Shown: positions 43,910-53,316 of the stretch, in pieces | Position numbering within the stretch: the first letter of the stretch is position 1 | Layout: every line of letters starts with the position of its first letter | Source of the DNA: Ruminococcus sp. | GTDB taxonomy: Bacteria > Bacillota > Clostridia > Oscillospirales > Acutalibacteraceae | Assembly (NCBI GenBank): GCA_017457155.1 | Contig: JAFTHZ010000015.1 | Location: forward strand, 1-64,000 | Length of the DNA stretch: 64,000 nt | Direction of reading: 5' to 3' | Position numbers and translations under genes: made by a program | Notes under the pieces: model-generated | Told to the model about the DNA's origin: nothing | The model's input: only the letters and a program-made list of their open reading frames with translations | Databases searched by the model: none

Positions 43910-44908
43910 TCAGCCTTCCTCTATTCTGATCTGACGATGAACAAGCGTTGTGTCCGGTATAACCCTGACTCTATAACCCATATTATGTAATACTGTCAGA
44001 TTCGACTTTTTTTGTCCAATTAATTTTGACACCTGCGAAGGAGATACAAATACATTTATCTCCCCTTCTCTGATGTAATTCTGTTTTAAGGTATCAATAG
44101 TTTTATTTAGGAAAATTCTGTTTTCACACAATTCTCTGAAAGCAGGATGATATGCACCTGCTACTATCTTCTGCTCCATAGTCTCACTGCTATGAAGACC
44201 AACTCTGATAATATTTATTCCTGCATCCTCAAACATAGGAATAAGAGACGCACACAAATCTGCCGCTGAATCTGCGTCAGGAGGAATATATGTCCCCTCT
44301 GACCAGAGTCTTGCAAGCTCTGTTCCCTCAAGCACAACCGTCGGATATATCCTGACAGTATCAGGGTTGATGTCTATAAACTCCTCTGCAGTTGCAATAT
44401 CTATACTATCTGTACTGCCGTATAGTCCTGTCATCATCTGGAGTCCCAAAGAAAACCCATGAGCTTTGATAAGCTGTGACGCACGTCTGACAACATCGCT
44501 GTCGTGACCGCGATGATTAAGTCTGAGAACTTCATCATTCATGGATTGTGCCCCAAGCTCAATTGCTGTTACACGATAGTCTGCAATAATACCTAGTACC
44601 TCTTCATCAATACAATCAGGTCGGGTGGATATACGAATTCCCTTGAATCTGTCTGTATACTCCAAGGCAACTGACAGTAGAGATATCATATAGTCCCTGT
44701 CTATTGCTGTGAAGCTTCCGCCAAAAAAGGCAATTTCAGACTCAGAAGGTAAAATTCCTCCTGATGACAAGGCGATTTCTATTGATTCTCTGACCTGTTC
44801 AGGTGTTGTGCTATTTATGCACCCTGTTATTGTATGCTGATCACAGAAACTGCAACGATTTGGACATCCTGCAAAGGGCACAAATACAGAAACGTTTGAA
44901 CGTTTAAT
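43910..44908 (-). CDS. Radical SAM protein, Elp3-like
   Basis: 332 aa if translation begins at the ATT at 44908, or 323 aa from a GTG at 44881. The cluster motif is CPNRCSFCDQ (CX3CX2C). GGSFTAIDR, TRPDCID and ELGAQSMND match the radical SAM part of Elp3-type proteins; no acetyltransferase domain follows. The GTG start would remove the first strand of the barrel (NVSVFVPFAGC). Between the upstream in-frame stop and that GTG only ATT is a usable start, with GGAG 9 nt before it. The gene lies between rnc and smc, as in other Clostridia. Function is unknown, with tRNA modification a guess by homology. Confidence 0.8.
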   Translation of the reverse strand: MKRSNVSVFVPFAGCPNRCSFCDQHTITGCINSTTPEQVRESIEIALSSGGILPSESEIAFFGGSFTAIDRDYMISLLSVALEYTDRFKGIRISTRPDCIDEEVLGIIADYRVTAIELGAQSMNDEVLRLNHRGHDSDVVRRASQLIKAHGFSLGLQMMTGLYGSTDSIDIATAEEFIDINPDTVRIYPTVVLEGTELARLWSEGTYIPPDADSAADLCASLIPMFEDAGINIIRVGLHSSETMEQKIVAGAYHPAFRELCENRIFLNKTIDTLKQNYIREGEINVFVSPSQVSKLIGQKKSNLTVLHNMGYRVRVIPDTTLVHRQIRIEEG

Positions 44909-45578
44909 AACCCATCAGCTCCAATGCTTCTCTTGCTGCCTGCTGCTCGGCTTCTTTCTTGCTTCTGCCGCCGCCTTTTCCTATGGAGTTTGAATTAAGC
45001 AAAACCTCAGCCACAAAATGTTTATTATGATCAGGGCCGCTCTCGCTGATAAGACGATACTCAAGACGCTCTCCGGGGTTTTTCTGTACAATCTCCTGGA
45101 GGGTAGTCTTATAATCGTGAACAGGTTTCTTTCTCATGTTCTTTATCTCGGGCTCAATAAAACCAAGAACAAAACGCTTAGCCTCTTCGTATCCCCCGTC
45201 AAGAAAAATAGCTGCAATAAGAGCCTCGAAAGCATCTGAAAGAATAGAGGGACGATCTGCACCACCGCCGTGACGCTCTCCACGACTGAGCTTTATATAA
45301 CTGCCAAGACTAATCATCTTGGCGAATTTATAGAGGGTTTTCTCACAAACAAGTGAAGCTCTGAGCTTTGTCAGATCACCCTCAGGAAGCTTATCGTAGT
45401 TTAAAAATATATGATTTGTAACAACAAGCGAAAGAACTGAGTCTCCAAGAAACTCAAGTCTTTCGTTGCATTTTGTGTTTTTTCCGACTTCATTGGAATA
45501 TGATGAATGAGTCAGTGCCTCTGAAAAAACGGCCTCATCTCTAAACTCATATCCAATTTTACGCTCGAGCTCGGTCAT
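44904..45578 (-). CDS. rnc: Ribonuclease III
   Basis: 224 aa from the ATG at 45578. It cleaves double-stranded RNA in rRNA and mRNA processing. The RNase III domain signature NERLEFLGDSVL is near 40, and a second acidic site is in DAFEALIAAIFLDGG near 115. The C-terminal dsRNA-binding domain (~155-222) ends KKEAEQQAAREALELMG. The start follows the plsX stop by 5 nt with GAGGA as ribosome binding site. Confidence 0.95.
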   Translation of the reverse strand: MTELERKIGYEFRDEAVFSEALTHSSYSNEVGKNTKCNERLEFLGDSVLSLVVTNHIFLNYDKLPEGDLTKLRASLVCEKTLYKFAKMISLGSYIKLSRGERHGGGADRPSILSDAFEALIAAIFLDGGYEEAKRFVLGFIEPEIKNMRKKPVHDYKTTLQEIVQKNPGERLEYRLISESGPDHNKHFVAEVLLNSNSIGKGGGRSKKEAEQQAAREALELMGY

Positions 45579-45583
45579 ATTCC

Positions 45584-46585
45584 TCAACCCTCTGCCTTAA
45601 TTTTCTGAACAACCTCTTCGATTTCGCCGATAACATTCTTATCAACGTACTGTTTTGTAAGTCTGATTGCACTCTTGAATGCTGCTGCATCAACATTACC
45701 ATGGGCCTTGAAAACGGGTTTTCTTACACCAAGAATGGGTGCACCGCCGTGCTCACTGTAGTCAAACTGCTTCTTGAGCTCGTTCATATCACCCAAAATC
45801 ATTGCGGCTGCAAGCTTATTCTTAAGGTTCTTGGTGAGCACACCCTTGATCTTCTTCATAAGTGCAATTGCAACTCCCTCATAAGTTTTGAGAATGAGGT
45901 TTCCTGTAAATCCGTCACATACAAGCACATCACAGGCACTGTTGGGAACATCTCTGCCCTCAACATTACCGATGAAATTGATAGGAGTATTCTGAAGAAG
46001 CTTGTAAGTCTCCTGCTGAATCTCTGTACCCTTGTGCTCCTCTGTGCCTACATTAGCAAGTCCGACTCTGGGATTCTCTACCCCAAGGACCTTGCTCATA
46101 TAGGCAGAGCCCATAATAGCAAACTGACGGAGCATCTCAGGACGACACACAAGATTTGCACCGCTGTCCATAAGCATGAACTTTCCGCTGACACCTGGGA
46201 TAACAGGAGCAAAGCCGGGACGAGAGATACCCTTGATGCGCTTAACAATGAGAGTTGCACCTACACAAACTGCACCGCTGTTGCCTGCAGAAATGAAAGC
46301 GTCGCCCTCCCCGTCAGCAAGGAGTCTGAGTCCGACAGCCATAGAACAGTCAGACTTTGACTTCATTATCTCAGAGCCTGCCTCCTCCTGACTGATAACA
46401 GAATCGCTGTGAACAATTCTGAACATTTTTGAATCGATTTTATTCTCAGCACAAACCTTTTTTATTATTGTTTCATCACCAACAAGTGTGATGTCAACAA
46501 GATACTCTTTGATAGCCTGTGCACTACCTTTGATAATTTCTACAGGAGCGTTATCTCCACCGAAAGCATCAACAATAATCCTCAT
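45584..46585 (-). CDS. plsX: Phosphate acyltransferase PlsX
   Basis: 333 aa. It converts acyl-ACP to acyl-phosphate for phospholipid synthesis. The N-terminal DAFGGDNAP, the DSVISQEEAG and SAGNSGA blocks and the late SEHGGAPILGV are family features. In most Firmicutes fabD, fabG and acpP follow plsX before rnc. Here rnc follows at once, so those genes must lie elsewhere. The ATG overlaps the trmFO stop by 1 nt. Confidence 0.95.
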   Translation of the reverse strand: MRIIVDAFGGDNAPVEIIKGSAQAIKEYLVDITLVGDETIIKKVCAENKIDSKMFRIVHSDSVISQEEAGSEIMKSKSDCSMAVGLRLLADGEGDAFISAGNSGAVCVGATLIVKRIKGISRPGFAPVIPGVSGKFMLMDSGANLVCRPEMLRQFAIMGSAYMSKVLGVENPRVGLANVGTEEHKGTEIQQETYKLLQNTPINFIGNVEGRDVPNSACDVLVCDGFTGNLILKTYEGVAIALMKKIKGVLTKNLKNKLAAAMILGDMNELKKQFDYSEHGGAPILGVRKPVFKAHGNVDAAAFKSAIRLTKQYVDKNVIGEIEEVVQKIKAEG

Positions 46586-47913
46586 TACTCATACATCCTT
46601 TCTGAAATAAAGGTATCAAGTGACTTAAGTGAGCGTTCAGCATACTGTTCGCCACGAATTTTCTTATCCCTTGAGCGGTTCTCAAGCTCGGGCAAAAGTC
46701 CGAAGCTGGCTCCCATGGGCTGGAATTTTTTTACTGACTCGTCTGTTATATACCTTGACAGAGCACCAATCATGGTATCCTCAGGCAAGGTGAAGGTATC
46801 ACGACACATAAATCTGCGGGCAGCATTGATTCCTGCCATAAGTCCGGAAGACGCAGACTCCATGTATCCCTCTACACCTGTCAGCTGACCTGCAAAGAAA
46901 AGATTGGCGAAGGATTTTGCGCTGTAATCAGAACATAAAACCCTCGGACTGTCTATGAATGTGTTCCTATGCATAACACCATATCTGACAAATTCTGCAT
47001 TTCGGAGTGCAGGAATGAGTCCGAACACCCGCTTTTGCTCAGGGAACTTCAAATTAGTCTGGAAACCTACCAAATTGTACATTGTGCCTGAGGAATTCTC
47101 TCTGCGAAGCTGCAAAGCAGCCCAAGGTCTGTGGCCTGTTCTGGGATCACGCAATCCAACAGGCTTCATAGGACCAAAGCGGATAGTATCCTGACCGCGC
47201 TGTGCCATCACCTCAATGGGCATACAACCCTCATAAACCTTAGGATCAGCTACATCACAATCGTGCAAAGGGGCTCTCTCTGCGTTTATCAAAGCATTGT
47301 AGAAAACCTCATACTCCTCTTTGTTGAGAGGACAGTTTATATAATCATCACCATCGCCTTTGTCATATCTGGAGGCAAAGAACGAGGTTTCGGGATCAAT
47401 GCTGTCTGCTGTCACAATAGGTGCTGCTGCATCAAAGAAAGAAAGCGAGTCGCCCCCTAGAACAGAAAATATATCCGCGCAAAGAGACTCTGAGGTCAGA
47501 GGACCTGTGGCTACAACAGTTATTTCGTCCTTGGGTAATTCATTTACCTCCTCAGAAACAACCTCTATATTCTCCATTGATTTAATCTCTTCGGTTACAT
47601 ATTTAGCAAAAAGAGTCCTGTCAACTGCCAGAGCTCCACCTGCGGGGACAGTACATCTGTCTGCACACCTGAGCAGGAGTGAATCAAGTCTACGCATCTC
47701 TTCTTTAAGAAGTCCTGCAGCAGAACCTACTCTCATAGCTTTTAGAGAATTAGAACACACAAGCTCTGCAAAATCATCCGTGTGATGAGCCGGGGATTTC
47801 TTATGAGGCTTCATCTCGTATAATTTTACAGGAATACCTTGTTTTGCGATCTGGTACGCAGCCTCGCACCCGGCAAGCCCCGCACCGATTACATTAATAT
47901 ACTTATCTGACAT
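46585..47913 (-). CDS. trmFO: Methylenetetrahydrofolate-tRNA-(uracil-5-)-methyltransferase TrmFO
   Basis: 442 aa. This FAD enzyme makes m5U54 in tRNA, taking the methyl group from methylenetetrahydrofolate. The FAD motif GAGLAGCEAAYQ is at residues 10-21, and the family block FAELVCSNSLKAMRVGSAAGLLKEE is near 50-72. Later motifs are GPMKPVGLRDPRTG and GQLTGVEGYMESASSGL. It is coupled to topA by a TAATG overlap, the topA-trmFO order known from Bacillus. The xerC/codV gene that often follows is not here. Confidence 0.95.
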   Translation of the reverse strand: MSDKYINVIGAGLAGCEAAYQIAKQGIPVKLYEMKPHKKSPAHHTDDFAELVCSNSLKAMRVGSAAGLLKEEMRRLDSLLLRCADRCTVPAGGALAVDRTLFAKYVTEEIKSMENIEVVSEEVNELPKDEITVVATGPLTSESLCADIFSVLGGDSLSFFDAAAPIVTADSIDPETSFFASRYDKGDGDDYINCPLNKEEYEVFYNALINAERAPLHDCDVADPKVYEGCMPIEVMAQRGQDTIRFGPMKPVGLRDPRTGHRPWAALQLRRENSSGTMYNLVGFQTNLKFPEQKRVFGLIPALRNAEFVRYGVMHRNTFIDSPRVLCSDYSAKSFANLFFAGQLTGVEGYMESASSGLMAGINAARRFMCRDTFTLPEDTMIGALSRYITDESVKKFQPMGASFGLLPELENRSRDKKIRGEQYAERSLKSLDTFISERMYE

Positions 47914-49985
47914 TACTTTTTCTCATAGCCGCAGCCATCTTTTGCACAGTAGAGAGATGGTTTCTTGCCTTTTTTCTTGAACAAGATGGAACCGCACTGG
48001 GGACACTTCTCGTTTGAAGGCTCGTTCCAAGACATAAAGTTACACTTGGGATATGAGGAACAACCATAGAAAGTTTTGCCTGTCTTTGTGCGACGGACAA
48101 TAACATCACTGTCGCAATCAGGACATTTGACACCAATGTTCTCTACATATTTCTTAACGTTTTTACAATCAGGGTAGCCGGGACAAGCGATGAACTTTCC
48201 GAAACGACCAACCTTGATAATCATTTTCTGACCACATTTCTCACAGATGATATCTGTTTCATCCTCTTTGAGACGGATCTTAACACCCTCCATATCAGCC
48301 TTAGCCTTCTTCAGGGTCTTCTCAAAATCGGTATAGAACTGAGAAAGCAGCTCTCTCCATTCTACATTACCGCTTTCAACAGTATCCAGATCCTGCTCCA
48401 TCTGAGCAGTGAATTTTACATTGACGATTTTGGGGAATCTCTCCTTCATAAGCTTGACAATTGCCTCACCAAGCTCTGTAGGATGAAGCTGCTTTGACTC
48501 GCGCTTTACATACTCGCGATTGACAATGGTGGATATAGTGGCAGCGTAGGTTGAAGGTCTGCCGATACCAAACTCCTCCAAAGCCTTGATGAGAGAAGCT
48601 TCTGTGAATCTTGCGGGAGGCTGAGTAAAATGCTGATTTCCCAAAAGCTCCTTAAGCTTCAGGGGCATATTCTTCTCAACGGGAGGCAGAGCACTTACCT
48701 TTGCTTCTTCTTCATCCTTTGACTCTACGTATAACTTGGTAAAACCATCAAAATCAACACGATATCCGCTGGCTTTGAATACATAGCCGTTGGCATCGAT
48801 GTCAATCTGTGTTGTCTTCTGAATACAATCTGCCATCTGAGATGCAGTGAATCGCTCCCAGATAAGTTTATAAAGCTTGTACTGATCAGTAGTGAGATTA
48901 GCCTTTACCTCTGCAGGAGTCAGGTTGACTGATGCTGGACGGATTGCTTCGTGACCATCCTGAGCATTGGAGCGGGATTTGAAAAATCGGGGTTTAGAAG
49001 GAATATACTCACCGCCGAAATTGTTGCTGATATACTGAGCAGCCTCTTTCATTGCGTCAGCAGACACACGAAGCGAGTCTGTTCTCATATATGTGATAAG
49101 ACCGGTGGGTCCGATTCCCTCGATATCAACACCTTCGTACAGCTCCTGAGCAACTCTCATTGTACGTCTTGACTGGAAACCGAGTTTTCTGGAGGCTTCC
49201 TGCTGGAGTGTTGAAGTAATGAAGGGAGGTGCAGGTGACTTCTTTCTTGTTCCTGACTTAACCTTGGAGACGATATACTCTGCACCCTCCAGGTCAGCGA
49301 GAATCTTATCAGCTTGCTCTTTATTAGAAATCTCAATTTTGCCGTTGGCATCACCATACAGGAATGCTGAGAACACCTTGCGGCTGCCCTTGGGATTGAA
49401 TTTTGCATCAATACTCCAGTACTCCTCAGGCTTGAAGTTGCGAATCTCGTTCTCTCTGTCAACGATGATTCTTACTGCAACGGACTGAACTCGTCCTGCA
49501 GAAAGTCCACGTCTGATCTTCTGAGATACAAAGGGGCTGAGCTTGTATCCCACAAGGCGGTCCAGAATACGGCGGGCCTGCTGTGCATCAACAAGATCAA
49601 GGTTAATAGCACGAGGAGCCTTCATTCCGGCCTCAACGCCGTTCTTTGTGATTTCATTGAACTCAACTCTGTTTGTATTCTCAAGGTCAAGATTCAGCAA
49701 GTATGCCAGGTGCCATGAAATAGCCTCTCCCTCACGATCAGGGTCAGTTGCAAGGTATACTTTATCGCTTTTCTGAGCAAGGGATATCAGCTCATCAACA
49801 AGCTTTTCCTTTCCTTTGATAATATCATATCTGGGGTTGAAATTATTATTGATATCAACACTGAGTCGTGCCTGAGGAAGATCACGCACATGACCCATAG
49901 ATGCTACAACATCAAAGTCTTTGCCAAGGTATTTCTGGATCGTCTTTGCCTTTGCAGGGGACTCAACGATAACAAGTTTTGACAT
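47913..49985 (-). CDS. topA: DNA topoisomerase I
   Basis: 690 aa, type IA. The TOPRIM domain is at the N-terminus (LVIVESPAKAKTIQKYLG, then ATDPDREGEAISWHL). The catalytic tyrosine is in GLITYMRTDS near 300. The C-terminus has three zinc-finger modules (CEKCGQ..CPGYPDC, CPDCDS..CSSYPKC, CPQCG..CAKDGC). It relaxes negative supercoils. It follows dprA by 17 nt, the usual dprA-topA order. Confidence 0.97.
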   Translation of the reverse strand: MSKLVIVESPAKAKTIQKYLGKDFDVVASMGHVRDLPQARLSVDINNNFNPRYDIIKGKEKLVDELISLAQKSDKVYLATDPDREGEAISWHLAYLLNLDLENTNRVEFNEITKNGVEAGMKAPRAINLDLVDAQQARRILDRLVGYKLSPFVSQKIRRGLSAGRVQSVAVRIIVDRENEIRNFKPEEYWSIDAKFNPKGSRKVFSAFLYGDANGKIEISNKEQADKILADLEGAEYIVSKVKSGTRKKSPAPPFITSTLQQEASRKLGFQSRRTMRVAQELYEGVDIEGIGPTGLITYMRTDSLRVSADAMKEAAQYISNNFGGEYIPSKPRFFKSRSNAQDGHEAIRPASVNLTPAEVKANLTTDQYKLYKLIWERFTASQMADCIQKTTQIDIDANGYVFKASGYRVDFDGFTKLYVESKDEEEAKVSALPPVEKNMPLKLKELLGNQHFTQPPARFTEASLIKALEEFGIGRPSTYAATISTIVNREYVKRESKQLHPTELGEAIVKLMKERFPKIVNVKFTAQMEQDLDTVESGNVEWRELLSQFYTDFEKTLKKAKADMEGVKIRLKEDETDIICEKCGQKMIIKVGRFGKFIACPGYPDCKNVKKYVENIGVKCPDCDSDVIVRRTKTGKTFYGCSSYPKCNFMSWNEPSNEKCPQCGSILFKKKGKKPSLYCAKDGCGYEKK

Positions 49986-50002
49986 AGTGTACCTCCGTAC
50001 AA

Positions 50003-51181
50003 TTATTTTAATATATAGTATCTGCCTTCGGTGTTAATAATAAGGTCCCCTATCTCCAAAGCGGAAATAATACGGAGCACCTTATGCACCGGCATACCTG
50101 ATTTCTCTGCTATAATGTCCACATGGACAGGATCTGCTCCTATTAAATAATATACTTTTCTTTCATCATCTGACAGATCTGCCGACGAATTATGAACAGG
50201 AACAGGTTTATTGTCTGTTCTGGTGGAATCCTTATGAGATCGGAGCTTAGTGGGCACCTGACTGAGCACCTCATCCTCAAAAGACAATGAACTCTCGTCG
50301 TTATCGGAAACTCCAAGATAGTACTCCGCAACATCTTTATAAGAAGTTACGGGAATGGCCCCTTCTTTGATGAGTGCATTTGAACCCTCAGAATAAGGAG
50401 AGTCTACGTTACCCATAACAGCAAAAACATCCTTACTCTGTGATAGGGCAAATCCCACTGTTATCATAGAACCACTGGCCTTGGGCGCTTCCACCACAAC
50501 CAAACCACGACACAACGCTGAAATGATCCTGTTGCGCTGAGGAAAGTTTCTGGGGGTCGAGGATGTACCGGGCGGATATTCGGATACAAGAGCACCCTTC
50601 TGTGTTATCTGTTGACGCATAGCTTTGTTCTCTCGCAGATAGTCATAATCTATACCACAACCGAGAACACAAATTGTGACACCATCGGACTGCAGCACAC
50701 CTCTGTGAGCAGCACAGTCAATTCCCAGAGCACCTCCGCTGACCACAACGAATCCCACCTTGGAAAGATTAGCACCAAGTTCAAAAGCAGTTCTGATGCC
50801 ATAAACAGTAGCTTTTCTTGTACCGATAACAGAAACCGTGTTTATATTATCCACATCCGGCAGGTTTCCTGAAACATACAGAACAGCAGGAGGATTCTCA
50901 ATATCCCTGAGAACAGAAGGATATTCATTCTCGGAAATATCAATTATCTTCTGGTTAAGTTTTTCTGCCTGACTGATAATCTCGTCAGCCTTTGATAAGG
51001 AAGTTCTGAGGAGCCTGTTTATCTCCTGAGAGGTAAGAACTCCACTGAGAACAAGTTCTGCCTCACCACCGTCATACAGCGTCCGGATATCGTCGTATAA
51101 GTTATACAGGTACTTAGGCTTGGGGCTTGAATATCCAAGTCCAAGAGAAAGCCATATCCAATACCGTGATTTATCTGTCAT
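50003..51181 (-). CDS. dprA: DNA-processing protein DprA
   Basis: 392 aa from the ATG at 51181, which overlaps the upstream methyltransferase stop as ATGA. DprA loads RecA on incoming single strands in natural transformation. The Rossmann-like core has VSGGALGIDCAAHRG near 175 and later GSMITVGFALSQ. The C-terminal winged-helix-like part (~325-390) is present, preceded by a Ser/Asp-rich linker. No other competence genes are in the window, so transformability is not shown. Confidence 0.93.
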   Translation of the reverse strand: MTDKSRYWIWLSLGLGYSSPKPKYLYNLYDDIRTLYDGGEAELVLSGVLTSQEINRLLRTSLSKADEIISQAEKLNQKIIDISENEYPSVLRDIENPPAVLYVSGNLPDVDNINTVSVIGTRKATVYGIRTAFELGANLSKVGFVVVSGGALGIDCAAHRGVLQSDGVTICVLGCGIDYDYLRENKAMRQQITQKGALVSEYPPGTSSTPRNFPQRNRIISALCRGLVVVEAPKASGSMITVGFALSQSKDVFAVMGNVDSPYSEGSNALIKEGAIPVTSYKDVAEYYLGVSDNDESSLSFEDEVLSQVPTKLRSHKDSTRTDNKPVPVHNSSADLSDDERKVYYLIGADPVHVDIIAEKSGMPVHKVLRIISALEIGDLIINTEGRYYILK

Positions 51182-51954
51182 TTTACCATTTCCCACATCA
51201 AGATTCCTGCGGCGATGGCAGCATTGAGGGATTCTGCGACTCCGTTCATAGGAATAGTAACGCGTTTGTGACAAGCACATGCTGTTTCCGGAGTAAGTCC
51301 ATTGCCTTCGTTGCCGATTGCAATCAGGGTCTTCCCATCAAAAGAACAGTCACAAAGAGACTCCGCCTCACGAACAACCGCTGCATAAGAGGTTCCTGTT
51401 TCGTTAAAATCAGAAATAAACCTGACCGCATCATCAACAGTCATAAAAGGCACTCGAAACAAAGCGCCCATTGCGCCACGGCAGACCTTAGGACTATATA
51501 TGTCGCAACAATCCTTTGTCATGATAACGCCACAAATCCCCAGTGCATCGGCTGTACGTAAAATTGTGCCGAGGTTACTGGGGTCTTGTATGTTCTCTAA
51601 AAATACATACTTATTATTAATTGTATCAAAATCAATATTATTGTCAAGAGTTTTTAATACACAAACTACACCTTGAGGGGTCTGTGTATCACAGGCAACA
51701 GACATGACCTTTTTGTCTGTTACATACACTTCGCAACCACACTCAAGCAGCGGAGAAAGCGTATCTTTATACTTATCAATTGCTTCACGAGTAACAAGCA
51801 CATACTCAATTGAAGCTCCGCTGGAGACTGCTTCAAGACACACCCTGAGGCCCTCGGAAACAAAGCATCCCTCTTCCCTTCTGAACTTAGCACTTGACTG
51901 AAGTTTAGCTGTGTATTTTATTATTTTATTATCTTTGCTGGAAATCTCTCTCAT
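51178..51954 (-). CDS. SpoU/TrmH family RNA 2'-O-methyltransferase
   Basis: 258 aa. It has an N-terminal substrate-binding domain (~5-95) and a SPOUT methyltransferase domain with the three SpoU motifs: LENIQDPSNLGTILRTADA near 117, IAIGNEGNGL near 210, and IPMNGVAESLNAAIAAGI near 231. Target is rRNA or tRNA ribose; the nearest named relative by neighbourhood is Bacillus ysgA, next to rplT. It follows the rplT terminator and may have its own promoter in the AT-rich gap. Confidence 0.9.
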   Translation of the reverse strand: MREISSKDNKIIKYTAKLQSSAKFRREEGCFVSEGLRVCLEAVSSGASIEYVLVTREAIDKYKDTLSPLLECGCEVYVTDKKVMSVACDTQTPQGVVCVLKTLDNNIDFDTINNKYVFLENIQDPSNLGTILRTADALGICGVIMTKDCCDIYSPKVCRGAMGALFRVPFMTVDDAVRFISDFNETGTSYAAVVREAESLCDCSFDGKTLIAIGNEGNGLTPETACACHKRVTIPMNGVAESLNAAIAAGILMWEMVK

Positions 51955-51997
51955 AATAAATACCTTAAAAATTATGAAAAATAATAATATTAAAAAG

Positions 51998-52021
51998 TGC
52001 GCCCGGGGTAAACCGGACGCA
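51998..52021 (-). terminator. Terminator after rplT
   Basis: A 9-bp stem (51998-52006 with 52013-52021, one G-U pair) and a CTTTTT tract on the minus strand. It lies 12 nt beyond the rplT stop and closes the infC-rpmI-rplT operon. Confidence 0.8.
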
Positions 52022-52033
52022 ACTTAAGCTTTT

Positions 52034-52381
52034 TTAGCCTTTAACCTGCTCAACGAGCTTTGTGAATGCAGCGGGATCTGCAATTGCGATCTCAGCCAGC
52101 ATCTTACGGTTGAGGGTGATATTAGCCTTCTTGAGGCCATTCATGAATGAAGAATAGTTTGTACCGTTAGCTCTGCAAGCTGCAGAAATACGGGTGATCC
52201 AGAGACGACGGAAGTCTCTCTTTCTCTGCTTTCTGCCGATATAAGCATAGTTGCCGGACTTCATAACGGCCTGCTTAGCCATCTTAAAGTGTCTGCTCTT
52301 GGCACCATAGTAGCCCTTAGCAAGCTTTAAAACCTTTTTTCTTCTTTTGCGAGTCATCATCGCGCCTTTTACTCTTGCCAT
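52034..52381 (-). CDS. rplT: 50S ribosomal protein L20
   Basis: 115 aa, highly basic N-terminal half ([29 protein letters not shown]) and a globular C-terminal half ([19 protein letters not shown]). L20 is an early 50S assembly protein and in Bacillus represses this operon by binding the leader. Its end falls 12 nt before a terminator. Confidence 0.97.
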   Translation of the reverse strand: MARVKGAMMTRKRRKKVLKLAKGYYGAKSRHFKMAKQAVMKSGNYAYIGRKQRKRDFRRLWITRISAACRANGTNYSSFMNGLKKANITLNRKMLAEIAIADPAAFTKLVEQVKG

Positions 52382-52412
52382 TGTATATTACCTCCGAATA
52401 GTTGATGTTTTA

Positions 52413-52610
52413 TTACTTATAAGGAATGAGACGCTTTGCCTGACGTGTGTTTGTTACGTCGGTAACAGCTGTCTTACGAAGACCTCTCTTACGCTTTGTG
52501 GTCTTCTTGTTAAGGATGTGGCTTTTGTTTGCATGAGCGCGGATAACCTTACCGTTCTTGGAAAGCTTGAAACGCTTTTTTGCACCGCTGTGTGTTTTAA
52601 TTTTAGGCAT
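52413..52610 (-). CDS. rpmI: 50S ribosomal protein L35
   Basis: 65 aa, very basic, matches L35 along its length ([20 protein letters not shown], then the KSHILNKKT and KRGLRK segments). It sits between infC (16 nt) and rplT (31 nt) in the universal order. Confidence 0.96.
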   Translation of the reverse strand: MPKIKTHSGAKKRFKLSKNGKVIRAHANKSHILNKKTTKRKRGLRKTAVTDVTNTRQAKRLIPYK

Positions 52611-52626
52611 GTTAAAAATCCTCCTG

Positions 52627-53154
52627 TTATGATTTTACCGGTTTTGGGGCTAAGAACATAAGCATATTACGACCTTCGAGCTTAGCGGGTTTCTCGATAT
52701 TGGAAACCTCAGAGCATTCTTCAGCAAAACGCTCCATCAGATCATAGCCGTACTTTGAGTGACCCATTTCTCTTCCGCGGAAACGGATGGAAACCTTAAC
52801 CTTGTCGCCCTTAGTAAGGAACTTGATAGCTGCGTTGCGCTTGGTCTCGAAATCGTGAGTATCGATATTCAGAGAAAGCTGAACTTCCTTGATATTGATA
52901 ACCTTCTGATTTTTTCTTGCTTCTTTCTCACGCTTTGCCTGCTCGAAACGATATTTGCCATAATCCATGATCTTTGCTACAGGAGGCTTTGCCTGTGCAG
53001 CAATAAGAACCAGGTCCAGGTTCTGATCGATTGCAAGATTCTGCGCTTTGTCGGTGGACATAATACCAAGCTGCTCACCATCAGAAGCAATTACTCTGAG
53101 CTCGTCACATCTGATATCCTCATTAATGAGGGTTTCTTTCTCTTTCTTGCTAAT
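52627..53154 (-). CDS. infC: Translation initiation factor IF-3
   Basis: 175 aa from an ATT codon at 53154, with GGAGG 9 nt upstream. An AUU start is the classical hallmark of infC and lets IF-3 limit its own translation. The N-terminal domain ([24 protein letters not shown]) and the C-terminal domain ([16 protein letters not shown] near 130) are intact. A longer in-frame ATG exists at 53211, but it lies within the attenuator stem and would add an unrelated N-terminus. It heads the infC-rpmI-rplT operon. Confidence 0.95.
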   Translation of the reverse strand: MSKKEKETLINEDIRCDELRVIASDGEQLGIMSTDKAQNLAIDQNLDLVLIAAQAKPPVAKIMDYGKYRFEQAKREKEARKNQKVINIKEVQLSLNIDTHDFETKRNAAIKFLTKGDKVKVSIRFRGREMGHSKYGYDLMERFAEECSEVSNIEKPAKLEGRNMLMFLAPKPVKS

Positions 53155-53310
53155 GTTGAAGCACCTCCAAAATGATGTAAAAATAATGCGGACAGAAAGC
53201 TCCGTCCGCATAACAATACTACAATAGATAATCCAAGGATTATATTGAAAATATTGACCCGTGCAGACGACACCCCACAGGTGAAAGCTCTATGCCTTGC
53301 TTTATTGTAC
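53155..53310 (-). promoter_or_regulatory. Leader of the infC operon, probable attenuator (L20-leader type)
   Basis: A leader of about 155 nt lies between the promoter and the infC start. It ends in a terminator-like hairpin just before the ribosome binding site. Upstream it holds a segment that can fold (CACCTGTGGGGTG), and GAGCTTTC occurs twice: once near 53285-53292 and once in the loop of the terminator hairpin. In Bacillus, L20 stabilises such a terminator. Assignment to that RNA family is inference from position and layout. Confidence 0.6.
53186..53211 (-). terminator. Attenuator hairpin before infC
   Basis: ATGCGGAC (53186-53193) pairs with GTCCGCAT (53204-53211) around a 10-nt loop, followed on the minus strand by TATTTTTA. 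It lies 18 nt upstream of the infC Shine-Dalgarno sequence, so it would stop transcription before the first gene of the operon. Confidence 0.75.
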
Positions 53311-53316
53311 GAAAGA

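Noticed and set aside
52627..53211. Longer IF-3 starting at the ATG at 53211
   Set aside because: That ATG is part of the attenuator stem, and the added residues are unlike IF-3; the ATT with GGAGG gives the normal N-terminus.
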